Shown here: positions 33,488 to 42,303 of the stretch, piece by piece
How positions within the stretch are numbered: position 1 is the first letter of the stretch
Layout of the letters: each line of letters begins with the position of its first letter
NCBI GenBank assembly: GCA_003224525.1
Contig: QHZB01000189.1
Coordinates: forward strand, 1 to 64,000
Reading direction: 5' to 3'
Source of the DNA: Acidobacteriota bacterium
GTDB lineage: Bacteria; Acidobacteriota; Terriglobia; Acidiferrales; UBA7541
DNA: 64,000 nt
Made by a program: the position numbers and the translations under genes
Notes under the pieces: model-generated
The model's database searches: none
What the model was told of the DNA's origin: nothing
Seen by the model: the letters and a program-made list of their open reading frames with translations, nothing else

Positions 33488-34303
33488 GTGGCTACCCTAC
33501 CGCCCAACGAACAGCTAAAGGATCTGCGCTCGAAGCTGGGTATAACTACGCGCGATGTGGCGGAATTCAGCCAGCGCATTGCGGAAGCGGAGGGCAACTC
33601 GGAATTCCAAATCTCCAACGCGTGGCTTACGCAAATCGAGAATTCAGACTCCGTCCCGAGCATTTTCAAGCTGTACAGTTTGAGCGCGATCTACCGGATG
33701 AAGTTCACCGACTTGCTGCGCCTCTATGGGCTTGACCTGCAGAGGTTGGGGCTCCACCAACTGGCTGCCCCGCTGCCACACACACACTTGACCACGCTGG
33801 AGGTCTACGACGCGGACCGCACGGTTTCTTTCCCCATTCGATTTGACAGGTCCTTCGATCTGGACAACACCAATCTTCTCTCGCGCATGGTGGAACTTTG
33901 GGGAGAAGTACCCATAGCGTTGATCCAGCACCTAGACATCCGGCACAGTCAATACGGCTATGTCGGCCTGGAAGATTACACGCTCTACCCCCTGCTGCGC
34001 CCCGGTTCCTTCGTGCAGATCGATTCACGCGTGCGGAAAGTGCAACCTCTTCGCCGGCGGACCGAATTTGACCGCCCCATTTATTTCGTGGAGCTGCGCG
34101 ACGGCTATGCTTGCTCCTGGTGTGACCTTCTGGATGACCAGCTCTTGCTGCTTCCTCATCCCCTGTCACCCTGCAACGTGCGAAAATTCAAGTATGGAAC
34201 CGACGCCGAGATCGTCGGGCAGGTGACGGCGGTGGCGATGAAACTCAGCGATGCGGCTGACTCGGCTCCTGACGGGAACGCAAGATTGCCAAGGCGAGTC
34301 TGA
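33488..34303 (+). CDS. XRE-family regulator with possible S24-like C-terminal domain
   Basis: Predicted DNA-binding regulator of 271 residues. The N-terminal third is an XRE-type HTH (DLRSKLGITTRDVAEFSQRI ... SNAWLTQIENSDSVPSIFKL). The C-terminal half resembles the LexA/S24 fold (YPLLRPGSFVQIDSRVRKV, RPIYFVELRDGYACSW, LLLLPHPL), but I cannot identify a Ser-Lys dyad, so cleavage is doubtful. The start is GTG. Its 3' end overlaps, tail to tail, the last gene of the minus-strand operon, which makes that operon a plausible partner. Confidence 0.78.
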   Translation: MATLPPNEQLKDLRSKLGITTRDVAEFSQRIAEAEGNSEFQISNAWLTQIENSDSVPSIFKLYSLSAIYRMKFTDLLRLYGLDLQRLGLHQLAAPLPHTHLTTLEVYDADRTVSFPIRFDRSFDLDNTNLLSRMVELWGEVPIALIQHLDIRHSQYGYVGLEDYTLYPLLRPGSFVQIDSRVRKVQPLRRRTEFDRPIYFVELRDGYACSWCDLLDDQLLLLPHPLSPCNVRKFKYGTDAEIVGQVTAVAMKLSDAADSAPDGNARLPRRV

Positions 34304-34694
34304 GGTTGGACGTAAAGAGCCGCGCAACCGTGAGATTCACTTCGGTAGGAATCGCGATGCGGTACGGCTCCAGCTTCTGCCACGTGCGCAGAAACTCTTG
34401 AGGATTCTCCCGGGTAGATCGCAGATAAGCCTCAAGATCGCTGGCTAAGTCTTCCAGCGAAAAACCAGAAACCTTATAAAAGGTCTGCCGGTGGGCCATT
34501 TCCAGCGCTTTGCGTGCAACCTCCGGGCTGAAGCGGCTGGCAAGTCCCTCGTGATAATAGTTTCCCGTGTTGTAATCGCGAGTCGAGGCCAGATAGATCA
34601 GGCGGCCAAGATCGCAGGAAATTCTGGAAAGGGTGCGGTTCAAGAGATCGTCGTACACCTCTTGCACCAGCACGAGTCTGACCGTGGTGCTCAT
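34245..34694 (-). CDS. Hypothetical protein, last gene of a three-gene operon
   Basis: Protein of 149 residues, mostly helical, with a conserved-looking centre (RDYNTGNYYHEGLASRFS, ALEMAHRQTFYKVSGFSLED). There is no membrane helix or signal peptide. The start is the third in-frame ATG, preceded by CAGGGA; earlier ATGs would overlap the upstream gene by more than 100 bases. The 3' end overlaps the convergent XRE gene by 59 bases. Not recognised. Confidence 0.6.
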   Translation of the reverse strand: MSTTVRLVLVQEVYDDLLNRTLSRISCDLGRLIYLASTRDYNTGNYYHEGLASRFSPEVARKALEMAHRQTFYKVSGFSLEDLASDLEAYLRSTRENPQEFLRTWQKLEPYRIAIPTEVNLTVARLFTSNLRLALAILRSRQEPSQPHR

Positions 34695-34731
34695 GCTGTC
34701 CCTGCTCCATTCAAGGCGGACGCAAGGTGGC

Positions 34732-35286
34732 TTAGGAAGATCGCGCACCATCCATTTCGCCTGTTCGAGCTCCGGATTCGAACTCTCTAAGAACGTCACC
34801 AATGCGCTGAGCGAGTTTGTCTGCGCGCAAAGCCATTCCATGCAGCCTGTGCGGGCCTGCCAGTCCGATCAAAAGAAATAGGACTCCGCAAATCAACCTG
34901 AGCTGCGCGTATTGGAGGAATATCCTGGCCTCCATCGCGAATTCGATATCTTCACTGAGGCGGCTCGCCTCCAAATGGCGACGCATGACGCGGCGGATGG
35001 CCGTCGTAGTCTGCTGGACACAAAGGAGCGCCACGGCGCTTCGCTCTCGGAGGAAGTGTCTTTTCAGTTCGGGCCATTCCAATCGCGAAATGAATGCCAG
35101 GTCTTGGCCTGAAAAGATTTGCGAGACAAATTCCGGCGGACATACCTCCACGGCGTCGCCCTGGTCAGGCAGCCACCCGTCCAGAGTGGAAGGCAGACGT
35201 CGCGAGGTCGAGTCCGCTCTGATCCAGACGAGTATCAGTACGAGAAGCACGACGGCGCCGATCAGCGCACTGGAGGTCCCTATCAC
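34732..35286 (-). CDS. Membrane-anchored hypothetical protein
   Basis: Protein of 184 residues. An N-terminal membrane helix (TSSALIGAVVLLVLILVWIR) is followed by a helical soluble part with a further hydrophobic segment (LRLICGVLFLLIGLAG). The segment ELKRHFLRERSAVALLCVQQ and nearby Arg-rich helices have no match that I recognise. It starts by an ATGA overlap with the stop of the seven-helix protein, so the two are translationally coupled. Confidence 0.65.
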   Translation of the reverse strand: MIGTSSALIGAVVLLVLILVWIRADSTSRRLPSTLDGWLPDQGDAVEVCPPEFVSQIFSGQDLAFISRLEWPELKRHFLRERSAVALLCVQQTTTAIRRVMRRHLEASRLSEDIEFAMEARIFLQYAQLRLICGVLFLLIGLAGPHRLHGMALRADKLAQRIGDVLREFESGARTGEMDGARSS

Positions 35287-36044
35287 GGGCGCACCACCTT
35301 CACCAGGTAGCCGCGTCCCTCTCGCAATCGCCGGCTCGTCGGCGCTGCAATTCTTTGGTATTCCTCTTCCAGGCGTACCGCTGTTTTTGGCTTAGGATTC
35401 GGAGCATAGCACCACAGATGCACCACCCAAAGGCCAAGGACCACGAAATAGGAGCCAGGATTGACGTGATGCCAGAAACTGTAAAACCTGCTTCCACTGT
35501 TGGTAACGAACGTCAGCTGAATCACGCTGGTTCCCACGAACAGGCCATAGCCCAGCAGGATGCCTCTCAGATTCCGCCCGAAGGGAATCGAATAAAACAG
35601 GGAGAGGACCACAAGCGCAATAATCGCGAGACTTTGCACCGTCCGCAGCGCCCGTTCAAGTTCCATGGCAGTCGTGGCGGACCACCAGTGCGGATCGTTC
35701 CACGTCTCGACCAGCCCTTTTGTAAACGCCATGACGAAAACGAAGGCGAGCAGATTTCGAGCCATTCGCGCCGTCCCGGGATAGGCAGCCAGCCCCACCC
35801 GGCAAACCTCGAAGACGACACCACATCCGACCAAGACTCCCAACCATTCCGTGATCCAGTAAACGGATGAATAGAGCTCAGGCCGTGAATGATAAACAGA
35901 AAAGCGAAGGAGAGACTGCAACCACACGAATAGGATGTAAGCGTAGAAAAATGGATATCGACCCAGCAGCTTGCCTTGGAGCCCTCGCACTAACAGCAGT
36001 GTTTCCAGGGCAATGCTGCCCCACCAAATGGCTTGCCCGAGCAT
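35283..36044 (-). CDS. Multi-pass membrane protein (about seven helices)
   Basis: Integral membrane protein of 253 residues with about seven hydrophobic segments and a short cytosolic tail (EEEYQRIAAPTSRRLREGRG). Motifs such as RYPFFYAYILFVWLQSLLRF and YSSVYWITEWLGVLVGCGVV recur, in my recollection, in unassigned acidobacterial proteins. No transport or enzyme motif was recognised. It heads the coupled pair and lies 95 bp downstream of a small secreted peptide gene on the same strand. Confidence 0.7.
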   Translation of the reverse strand: MLGQAIWWGSIALETLLLVRGLQGKLLGRYPFFYAYILFVWLQSLLRFSVYHSRPELYSSVYWITEWLGVLVGCGVVFEVCRVGLAAYPGTARMARNLLAFVFVMAFTKGLVETWNDPHWWSATTAMELERALRTVQSLAIIALVVLSLFYSIPFGRNLRGILLGYGLFVGTSVIQLTFVTNSGSRFYSFWHHVNPGSYFVVLGLWVVHLWCYAPNPKPKTAVRLEEEYQRIAAPTSRRLREGRGYLVKVVRP

Positions 36045-36138
36045 TTTCCCCCGAGGCGGACCTGGATAGACCGCGCTCAGCCAATCCTAGCATGAGGGAG
36101 GGGAAGGACGCAGGGGCCTTCCCCTCAAAAGCTCTTTC

Positions 36139-36354
36139 CTAAGAAGCTGCCCCAACCGAAAGCGGTGGTTTTGGTGGTGGCGGCTGCGGGTCACCACCAT
36201 CGGCGATCAAGGTGACCACGCCGTTGGATTGAATTGCGGGCATGTTGTGCTTTCCTGCGTTCAAAAACGGAACCGGGACCACCCCCGAAAAAACAGCCAC
36301 GGCAGCGGACAGAATGAACAAATAAAGTGCGCGTTGGATTCGCAGTTTCGTCAT
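36139..36354 (-). CDS. Small secreted peptide
   Basis: Protein of 71 residues: a signal or membrane-anchor sequence (LYLFILSAAVAVFSGVVPVP) and a short mature part with a run of prolines (PQPPPPKPP). AAGGAG seven bases before the ATG supports translation. It precedes the seven-helix membrane protein on the same strand. It could be a precursor peptide or simply a small envelope protein; no family was recognised. Confidence 0.6.
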   Translation of the reverse strand: MTKLRIQRALYLFILSAAVAVFSGVVPVPFLNAGKHNMPAIQSNGVVTLIADGGDPQPPPPKPPLSVGAAS

Positions 36355-37006
36355 TTGTGTCTCCTTGAAAAGAGTAGGGACGAGGAAGCGATCGCTCCGC
36401 CCCCTCGCGGCCCCTGGCTAGCCTATGGGTGAAACTAGAAAGATGTGCTGTCAGCAGATATCTGGTTGGCATCCCAACCAGAAATTGAGCGGTAAGGTCA
36501 TGCAGGCGTACCAAATACTCGTGATCGAAGAAGAATGGCGAAGAACTGCAGCGGTAGAAACAGAATGCAAACTGCAACGTACATGAAACTGCAATATCGA
36601 AAGGCCGTATGCTCCAAAGCGCGCTCCTGGTAACGCCCGCTAGGATTTACGATTGGGCCGTTTTAGCCCGAATATCGTGGAATTGCCGCCTTGCACTCCG
36701 CGCGGAGACCTTCGGCGAATTAAACCTTTAGTAAATGTTTAAACACTTGGAACCGTTTCCGGGAACGTTGCAGCGCCTCTTCGGCAAACCCGCAATCTCC
36801 ATTTGATTTGCGCCGATAGCGTCTCAGTGGTTGTGATCCCAAGCGCACTAACAATTTCTGGGAGTCTGGCGCTCGTCCCGAACGAATACTGAATCTATGG
36901 ATGCCAATAGCCACGGATGTAAAGGCTTCGCGCAACCAACGCCGGCCCCGCACAATTCGGCCCTACTAGGTCATGGTTCGAGGAGCAGAGAAGCCATTAC
37001 GCAACG
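36355..37006. other. Intergenic stretch of about 650 bp
   Basis: No supported gene. One minus-strand frame of 77 codons (36720-36953) lacks domain, ribosome site or neighbour support. The stretch contains the divergent promoters of the secreted-peptide operon and the Cys-protein genes; I cannot place them with confidence. Confidence 0.5.
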
Positions 37007-37252
37007 GTGCCAGACAATATTCGCAAAGGAGGACGGATCACTGTGGATATTCGAAAGGGTCAGCGGTGGCATTGTCAGAATCCGAAATGCAGGAGCGAAA
37101 TCTTCGTGAGTGCATCCAGCCGTGTGCAAGGCGGCTCCAACCTGCGGTGTTCCTGCGGCGAAATCATGAAGAAACCGTATGTCCGGCCGGGACTAAATAC
37201 CTTTGAATCAGCAAAGGAGGCGCACCGCAATCTTGCCGCGTCGCCAAGGTAG
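37007..37252 (+). CDS. Small zinc-ribbon protein
   Basis: Protein of 81 residues with Cys in WHCQNPKC and RCSCGE, a plausible four-ligand zinc ribbon. The N-terminus is basic (IRKGGRITVDIRKGQR) and the C-terminus polar. The start is GTG. It precedes two further short genes on the same strand. It may be a nucleic-acid or protein-binding adaptor; no precise family was recognised. Confidence 0.55.
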   Translation: MPDNIRKGGRITVDIRKGQRWHCQNPKCRSEIFVSASSRVQGGSNLRCSCGEIMKKPYVRPGLNTFESAKEAHRNLAASPR

Positions 37253-37333
37253 TTGCTTGACATGTCCTGGACATTTCGCGCGGAGAAGCAGGAAGGTTCG
37301 TCGCCTATGCCGCAAGAGAGGGAAGTTCCCAAC

Positions 37334-37519
37334 ATGAGTGTTTTCAGCGGGTTCGCGATTCTTCTTACGGTGGCGTTGGTTGCACTCGGAATTTTCGTTC
37401 TCTGCGACTCCATGGCACGGCGGAGCGCGGCAGCCTCTGACGGTGTCCTAGCCGGCGCGGTGTTCTTCTCTCGGCCCCTTACCTTGCTCTATTTCCTCCC
37501 AAGACCGGCACTAAAATGA
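37334..37519 (+). CDS. Small membrane protein
   Basis: Protein of about 61 residues with one strong hydrophobic helix (FSGFAILLTVALVALGIFVL) and a second near the C-terminus. The start is uncertain: several in-frame ATGs lie upstream, and AGGGAAG supports this one. The stop overlaps the next start as ATGA, suggesting translational coupling with the Cys-containing protein that follows. Confidence 0.45.
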   Translation: MSVFSGFAILLTVALVALGIFVLCDSMARRSAAASDGVLAGAVFFSRPLTLLYFLPRPALK

Positions 37520-37770
37520 AAGGGCAGGGACAAAAAAAGAAGTCGGCCTCCGAAGAAGGTTCCTCCGGGACGGAATGCCGCGCGGAGTTGATTTGTTATG
37601 CGCGAAATCAAATGAGCAAGTTGCGCTCCGTGGAAGTCCTGGGCGATTACGCCTGCGATTTCAGAAGGCCGGACTGGGCGCATCGATGGTCGGACTGGAA
37701 TTTCGGCCAGAATCCCTACCTGAATCTCTTCCTCTGCGCCAAACACGCCCGCGACCTCGGCCTGATGTAA
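37516..37770 (+). CDS. Small Cys-containing hypothetical protein
   Basis: Protein of 84 residues. The basic N-terminus (GQGQKKKSASEE) is followed by CRAELIC, a single Cys, and CAKHARDLGL at the end; these could together bind zinc. The start codon overlaps the previous stop (ATGA). Not recognised; it has no signal peptide. Confidence 0.5.
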   Translation: MKGQGQKKKSASEEGSSGTECRAELICYARNQMSKLRSVEVLGDYACDFRRPDWAHRWSDWNFGQNPYLNLFLCAKHARDLGLM

Positions 37771-37939
37771 ACGGACACCTTCTGAATCAAGAAGGACGGC
37801 CCGTTGGCTGTGCGCCATCAGTCAGTTAAGCCTGATTGACAAGTAGCTGCAGCTGCTGACGCGAGGCGCTAAAGTCTATTAGCCGCTGCGTCATGGGTTG
37901 GGGCCGCTGCATGCCGCGCGGACATGGTGCTTCGAGAAT

Positions 37940-39132
37940 TCAGTCTCTGCGCACCCTTTGCGCAACTTCCGAACCGTAATAAGAATTCAGAGCCTGGTAG
38001 AACTGCTGGACTCTGGCCGGATTTGATTCTTTCTGGATCATGGTTTCCAGGAGGGGCTCCAGGAATCGGCCGAACATTTTCAGTGTTGCGCTGTCGTGCG
38101 TGACGAACGTTCTCTGCACCCCCTTTTCCGTCGCGGGTGTAACGATTTCGAGCCGCCCGACAAAGACGCGCACGGTTCGCGCAGGAACAGGGTTGATCGA
38201 GAGTGGCAGCACGCCGTCCGCAAACGCTGCGGGCACGATATGCAGCAACCGCCTGCCTTCCTCAAACCAGGAATCTCGCCAGGTTTCGACCATAGCGTGC
38301 GCTTCGTCCTGGCAGAGACCCTGAGCAACGAGCATTCCTTCCAGGTCTGTGCCCAGATCATCGATTGTGCCCGTAAGTTCCGGCGGATCGAGAATCGCAT
38401 CCTTCCGCATCGCGCCACCGATGCGATAGCCGGCTTTCTGCTCACGCCGCTCGAAAAGAATGGTATTGGGGGAATCTCTTCCTTGCTTCGGTTTTCGACC
38501 AGCAATTTACCCGCGGTAGTCAGCTTCGCCGAAATGGGCACGGAAAAGGTAGACACGCCGCGATAGAAAAGAAACTTCTCCTGTTGCTCGCCTGCGGGCG
38601 TCTTCACGCCAAGTGGCGTCGAAGGAGTCATACGGGCAGCGTAATAGTGATTGTCCGGATTTTCGCGCGTGAATTCCTCCCTCAGAATTGGCGAGAGGGT
38701 CACAGAGTCCCACGCAATGCTTCCGTCGGGGTGTAGCTGGTAGAGAGTGCCATCAAATATGTTGGCGGCGGGCTCGACGCGGCTGGCGCGAGGATACCAC
38801 TCCGTGATGACGCCCTTGGAGAAAGCCACTTTGACGGAGACGGCTTCTTCCCGCGAGTCATAGAGATAGATGACCGGTGTTTCCATGCGCACGGTGCCGC
38901 GCAAGCCGCGCTTGAAGCCGGGATTGCGAAAGTGCTCCACGAAGGCAGGCAAATCCGTGGACCCTGTGAGCGGTGACCATTCGACGGCCTGACCGACCCT
39001 CCCGGCGATGGAGGTAAAGGTGCCCCATTCATGGGCCGTGAGACTCGAATAGACAGGGTACGATTCCCTGCCCAACGTATGAGACGAGATGGCAAAGCAG
39101 CAAGCGAGCAGTGCGTAGAGGGATGAGCACAA
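37940..39132 (-). pseudogene. Secreted hypothetical protein gene with a frameshift
   Basis: The frame begins with a signal peptide (LYALLACCFAISSHT) and a body starting YSSLTAHEWGTFTSIAG. Near 38460 the coding sense shifts by one base at TTCTTTTCG. The second frame (FFERREQKAGYRIGGAMRKD, then PPELTGTIDDLGTDLEGMLV) continues to a normal stop. Correcting one base gives a single protein of about 396 residues. A T-run at the site makes either a real mutation or a sequencing error possible. Function unknown. Confidence 0.7.
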
Positions 39133-39289
39133 TTGTTTTCCTGACCTGGCTGGCCTTCCTGACGCCGTCGGCGTTCGGTGTTCCGTCTACATCCAGCCAA
39201 GACGCCAAAGGCTCCGCAGGTGTTAACCAAAACCAGGCCCTGCAGAATGGGCGATTGAAACCGACAACATCATTTTTACTCAGCCCAAT

Positions 39290-40597
39290 TCAGCGATAGA
39301 CGGCTTCATCGAATAGCGCTTTCAGATCGCGGCCGCTCGCCATTTCCATCGCCCGCTCGAAATCTATGGAGTCCACAAGCCGGCGCGCGCTGCCAGAGGT
39401 GTACAAACCGATTCCCCTCCAGAAAATCTCGTCGCCCAGCTCCGTCCTTAGTCGGTCCAAGAACAACGCTCCTTTCACATACGGAATTTGCCCCAGCGCC
39501 TCATGCGCGTCCTTCCACTTTTCCCAATGGAGCGGGCGGTCCTTCCCTTCTTCGCGCAATTTCCTCATCCGGTCCTGCAATTCCGCGATTTGTTTGTCGT
39601 ACGCCGGGCGCCCCTGGTGCTTTTCGATATAGGCATCGGACATGAACTCCGCAAACCCTTCGTTCAGCCAGAAATCCGACCACGAGCGGATCCCCAGCGT
39701 CACGCCCCACCATTGATGGGCCAACTCATGGGCCATCAACTGCACGTCATCTTTGGCCGCAAGATTGGTAAGGTCGTCCTGCGACATGAGCGCCATGCCC
39801 GCGGCCTCTTGTCCCATGCCGCGTCCCGGCAAGAACGCTTGCGTGTAGTGTGCGTTCAGCGGATCGACCGAAGCTGCGGCTCGCAGAAAGTTATAGGCAT
39901 CCGCCGTTTTCGCGAAAGCCGCCCTATTTGCGTCCATTCTCTGCGCGTAAATCGAAAACATCCCATCGATCGCAACCGCAAGCCGCGCAACTCCAAAGCT
40001 GAACAAATACGTTTGCACCGGATCGTCCTGCTCAAAAACAAAGTGGTCACCATCGCGGCCGCGCCACTCACGGCCCGGCCCCCCCGGCCCAACCGCCCGG
40101 AAACCCAGGTTGCCGCCTTCTTTGAACGGAATTACGATCTCCAGCCGGAGCGTCGCGCGCTGCCCTGGGCTGTTGTCACAAACCATCCATGCCTCGCAAT
40201 AAAAAGCGGTGGCGAATCCCGAATCCTGTGAGTCCTCTCGGTGAGGGGCCGCGCCCGCGAACCATTGGATTCCTCGCCCCGCAGCCGCCGTGTATTTGAG
40301 CTTCAAACTGTGCCGGCCGCCCGAACGCAGGCGGACGCGCACCGCCTGTTCGGCCACCGTCACCTCTCCGTTGGCAATGTTCGCGATGGCAAGGCGCAAG
40401 CCTGCTTGCTTCTGCCACTCGATTTCACCCGCATCGGCTTGAAATTCGATGGTCTCGTCGCCCCGCAAGAGTTGGCGCTCGAAATCCGGTTCCAGCTTCA
40501 CCGAGTAATGGGTGGATTGCGCCACCGCCGCTGCGGAAGAAAAAGCACAAAAAATGCAGAACAAAGAAATCCGGTGGGAACGATTGCCGGGAGGCAT
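39290..40597 (-). CDS. M1-family (aminopeptidase N-like) metallopeptidase, short form
   Basis: Zinc peptidase of 435 residues with a signal peptide (FCIFCAFSSAAAVAQS), so probably periplasmic. A beta-rich N-terminal domain is followed by the gluzincin site HELAHQWWG and, 18 residues on, NEGFAEF (HExxH-x18-E). The usual upstream exopeptidase motif GAMEN is not seen, so aminopeptidase specificity is unsure. The protein ends soon after the catalytic domain, much shorter than typical M1 enzymes of over 600 residues. The ATG was chosen because it directly starts the signal peptide. Confidence 0.85.
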   Translation of the reverse strand: MPPGNRSHRISLFCIFCAFSSAAAVAQSTHYSVKLEPDFERQLLRGDETIEFQADAGEIEWQKQAGLRLAIANIANGEVTVAEQAVRVRLRSGGRHSLKLKYTAAAGRGIQWFAGAAPHREDSQDSGFATAFYCEAWMVCDNSPGQRATLRLEIVIPFKEGGNLGFRAVGPGGPGREWRGRDGDHFVFEQDDPVQTYLFSFGVARLAVAIDGMFSIYAQRMDANRAAFAKTADAYNFLRAAASVDPLNAHYTQAFLPGRGMGQEAAGMALMSQDDLTNLAAKDDVQLMAHELAHQWWGVTLGIRSWSDFWLNEGFAEFMSDAYIEKHQGRPAYDKQIAELQDRMRKLREEGKDRPLHWEKWKDAHEALGQIPYVKGALFLDRLRTELGDEIFWRGIGLYTSGSARRLVDSIDFERAMEMASGRDLKALFDEAVYR

Positions 40598-40722
40598 GCG
40601 CAAAAGTATATCGCCGAGAGGATATGCGGGAGCGGCTGAAGAACTCACCCTCGAGAAAACGTCAACCACCGTGTTCCGAGACAATTGGCTCACGAATGTG
40701 GCCGCTCCCAGATCGAGCGAGG

Positions 40723-40757
40723 AAAAAAAAGTGGGACAGACATTCTTGTCTGTCCCA
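40723..40757 (-). terminator. Terminator hairpin (REP-like) after the desaturase gene
   Basis: A perfect 10-bp stem (GGGACAGACA / TGTCTGTCCC) with a four-base loop. Read on the minus strand it is followed by AC and eight T residues, 22 bp after the desaturase stop. The same hairpin is, from memory, a common interspersed repeat in acidobacterial genomes; only one copy was seen here. Confidence 0.7.
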
Positions 40758-40778
40758 GGTATTTCCGTGGCTCTCGTT

Positions 40779-41636
40779 TTAGGCCGCGAGCCGGTCTTGG
40801 GTCAACAGATGAGTGGGGACTTTGCGCAGGTCCCAGACGATGCCGAACCAGGAGAGGACTTTCAGCGTGTAGTAAGTGATGTCGATCTCCCACCAGAAGA
40901 AGCCCTGGCGCGCCGAGGCCATAAAGTGATGATGGTTGTTGTGCCAGCCTTCGCCGAGCGTAAGCAACGCGAGCAGCCAGTTATTCTTGCTGGTGTCACT
41001 GGTTTCATAGCGCCGCGAGCCGAAAAGGTGCGAGAGCGAATTGATGGTGAAGGTATCGTGCCAGAGAAGCATCGTGCTCACGCAGAAGCCCCAGATAAAC
41101 AGCGGCCATCCGCCAATAAGCCACAGCACCACCGCCAGAACGACAGGCGGCACCAGATGATACTTGTTCAGCCAACGCAGCTCGGGATACTTGGCAAAGT
41201 CTGCGATGTATTCGGTGCGCGTGTCATTGTACTTGTCCGAGATAATCCAGCCAACGTGCGACCAGAAAAACCCGAAAAGCGTAGGCGAATGCAAATCCAG
41301 TTCCTGGTCTGAATGCCGGTGATGGTGGCGATGATGCGCCGCCCACCACAGCACGCCCTTCTGCGAAGAGGTCATGGCCATGAACGCGATCACAAACTGG
41401 AACACGCGGCTGGTCTTGAACGAGCGGTGCGAAAAATAACGGTGATAGCCCGCGGTGACAAAGAACATGCGCACGACCAGCAGCACCAGGCAGGTGACCA
41501 GGTAATACCAGCGGAAGGGAAAGAAAAAAATCAGCAGCGCGGCGATGTGAACGAGTGCAAAGGGCAAAGAAAGAAGCAGGGAAATCCGCGAGCCGTTCGG
41601 GAGCGGTATAGACAAATATCGAAAAGGTGAAGCCAT
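40779..41636 (-). CDS. Fatty acid (acyl-CoA-type) desaturase
   Basis: Membrane di-iron enzyme of 285 residues that introduces a double bond into acyl chains, probably at delta-9. The three histidine boxes are present in order: HRYFSH, HRHHH and HNNHHH. Four hydrophobic segments flank them. The start ATG opens a short cytosolic N-terminus (MASPFRYLSIPLPNG). It lies divergent to a small cupredoxin-like gene. Expression is probably controlled for membrane fluidity; no operator was identified. Confidence 0.92.
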   Translation of the reverse strand: MASPFRYLSIPLPNGSRISLLLSLPFALVHIAALLIFFFPFRWYYLVTCLVLLVVRMFFVTAGYHRYFSHRSFKTSRVFQFVIAFMAMTSSQKGVLWWAAHHRHHHRHSDQELDLHSPTLFGFFWSHVGWIISDKYNDTRTEYIADFAKYPELRWLNKYHLVPPVVLAVVLWLIGGWPLFIWGFCVSTMLLWHDTFTINSLSHLFGSRRYETSDTSKNNWLLALLTLGEGWHNNHHHFMASARQGFFWWEIDITYYTLKVLSWFGIVWDLRKVPTHLLTQDRLAA

Positions 41637-41974
41637 CCGGCAAAATCCTCCGCGTCCAGATTGAGACGCTCATGATTGCATCTTCCGCGAGCGCAAGAGA
41701 TCCAGCAGGAACTTCGCGCCACGAATCAACAATTTCAGTGTACGGTTGCGCTGAGGAGCGGTCAAGCGCAGCGAGGTACAGGTTCCCATTAGCTTAGATG
41801 CCCTAAGGTACGGGTTCGTTGGGAGCTATCTCACATCAGTTTCGTAGAACATGGGCTTCGCCGGCGCTGTGCGCAAGCTCACAAGAATTCTTTCCAGCGA
41901 ATATGCTATCGTCCCTGTGCACTCATCAACTTAGGAGCATCGGCCCCGGAATTGCCTCGCGGCCGCACGGAAAA
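41637..41974. other. Intergenic stretch of about 340 bp
   Basis: No supported gene. It must hold the divergent promoters of the desaturase gene and the small gene to its right. I see no clear -35/-10 pair and no hairpin. Confidence 0.45.
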
Positions 41975-42250
41975 ATGGCTGAACGCCCTGTACTCGTTGG
42001 ACTCATCCCGCAGGTTGTCGTGATCGATGAAGGCGACCAAGTATCCTGGATCTCCGACGCTGGCAATTTGCGTGTAGAATTCGATGTCAACCGGTGTCCG
42101 TTTTCATCGAACGTTTTTCAGGCGCCGGCCGGCATGCGGCTGCTCAGCGGCCCGCCTCGCCCCGGTAGCAAAGCGGCCACGTACAAGTACCGTCTGTGGT
42201 TGAACGATCAGCTCGTGGGCCACGGCGAAGTCATCCTGCGAGAAAAGTAA
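41975..42250 (+). CDS. Small hypothetical beta-rich protein (cupredoxin-like)
   Basis: Protein of 91 residues with alternating strands (VVVIDEGDQVSWISDAGNLR, then AATYKYRLWLNDQLVGHGEV). The central part (DVNRCPFSSNVFQAPAGM) has one Cys but no obvious copper site. No signal peptide is visible from this ATG; an in-frame extension upstream lacks coding character. Fold assignment is a guess from the strand pattern. Confidence 0.5.
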   Translation: MAERPVLVGLIPQVVVIDEGDQVSWISDAGNLRVEFDVNRCPFSSNVFQAPAGMRLLSGPPRPGSKAATYKYRLWLNDQLVGHGEVILREK

Positions 42251-42303
42251 GAGCGAGAAAATCAAAACCTGGGGCAGCCGCGAACTCGCCACGCATAAGT
42301 CCA

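Noticed and set aside
36720-36953. Minus-strand frame of 77 codons in the long intergenic stretch
   Set aside because: Basic, unstructured sequence without start support; likely chance.
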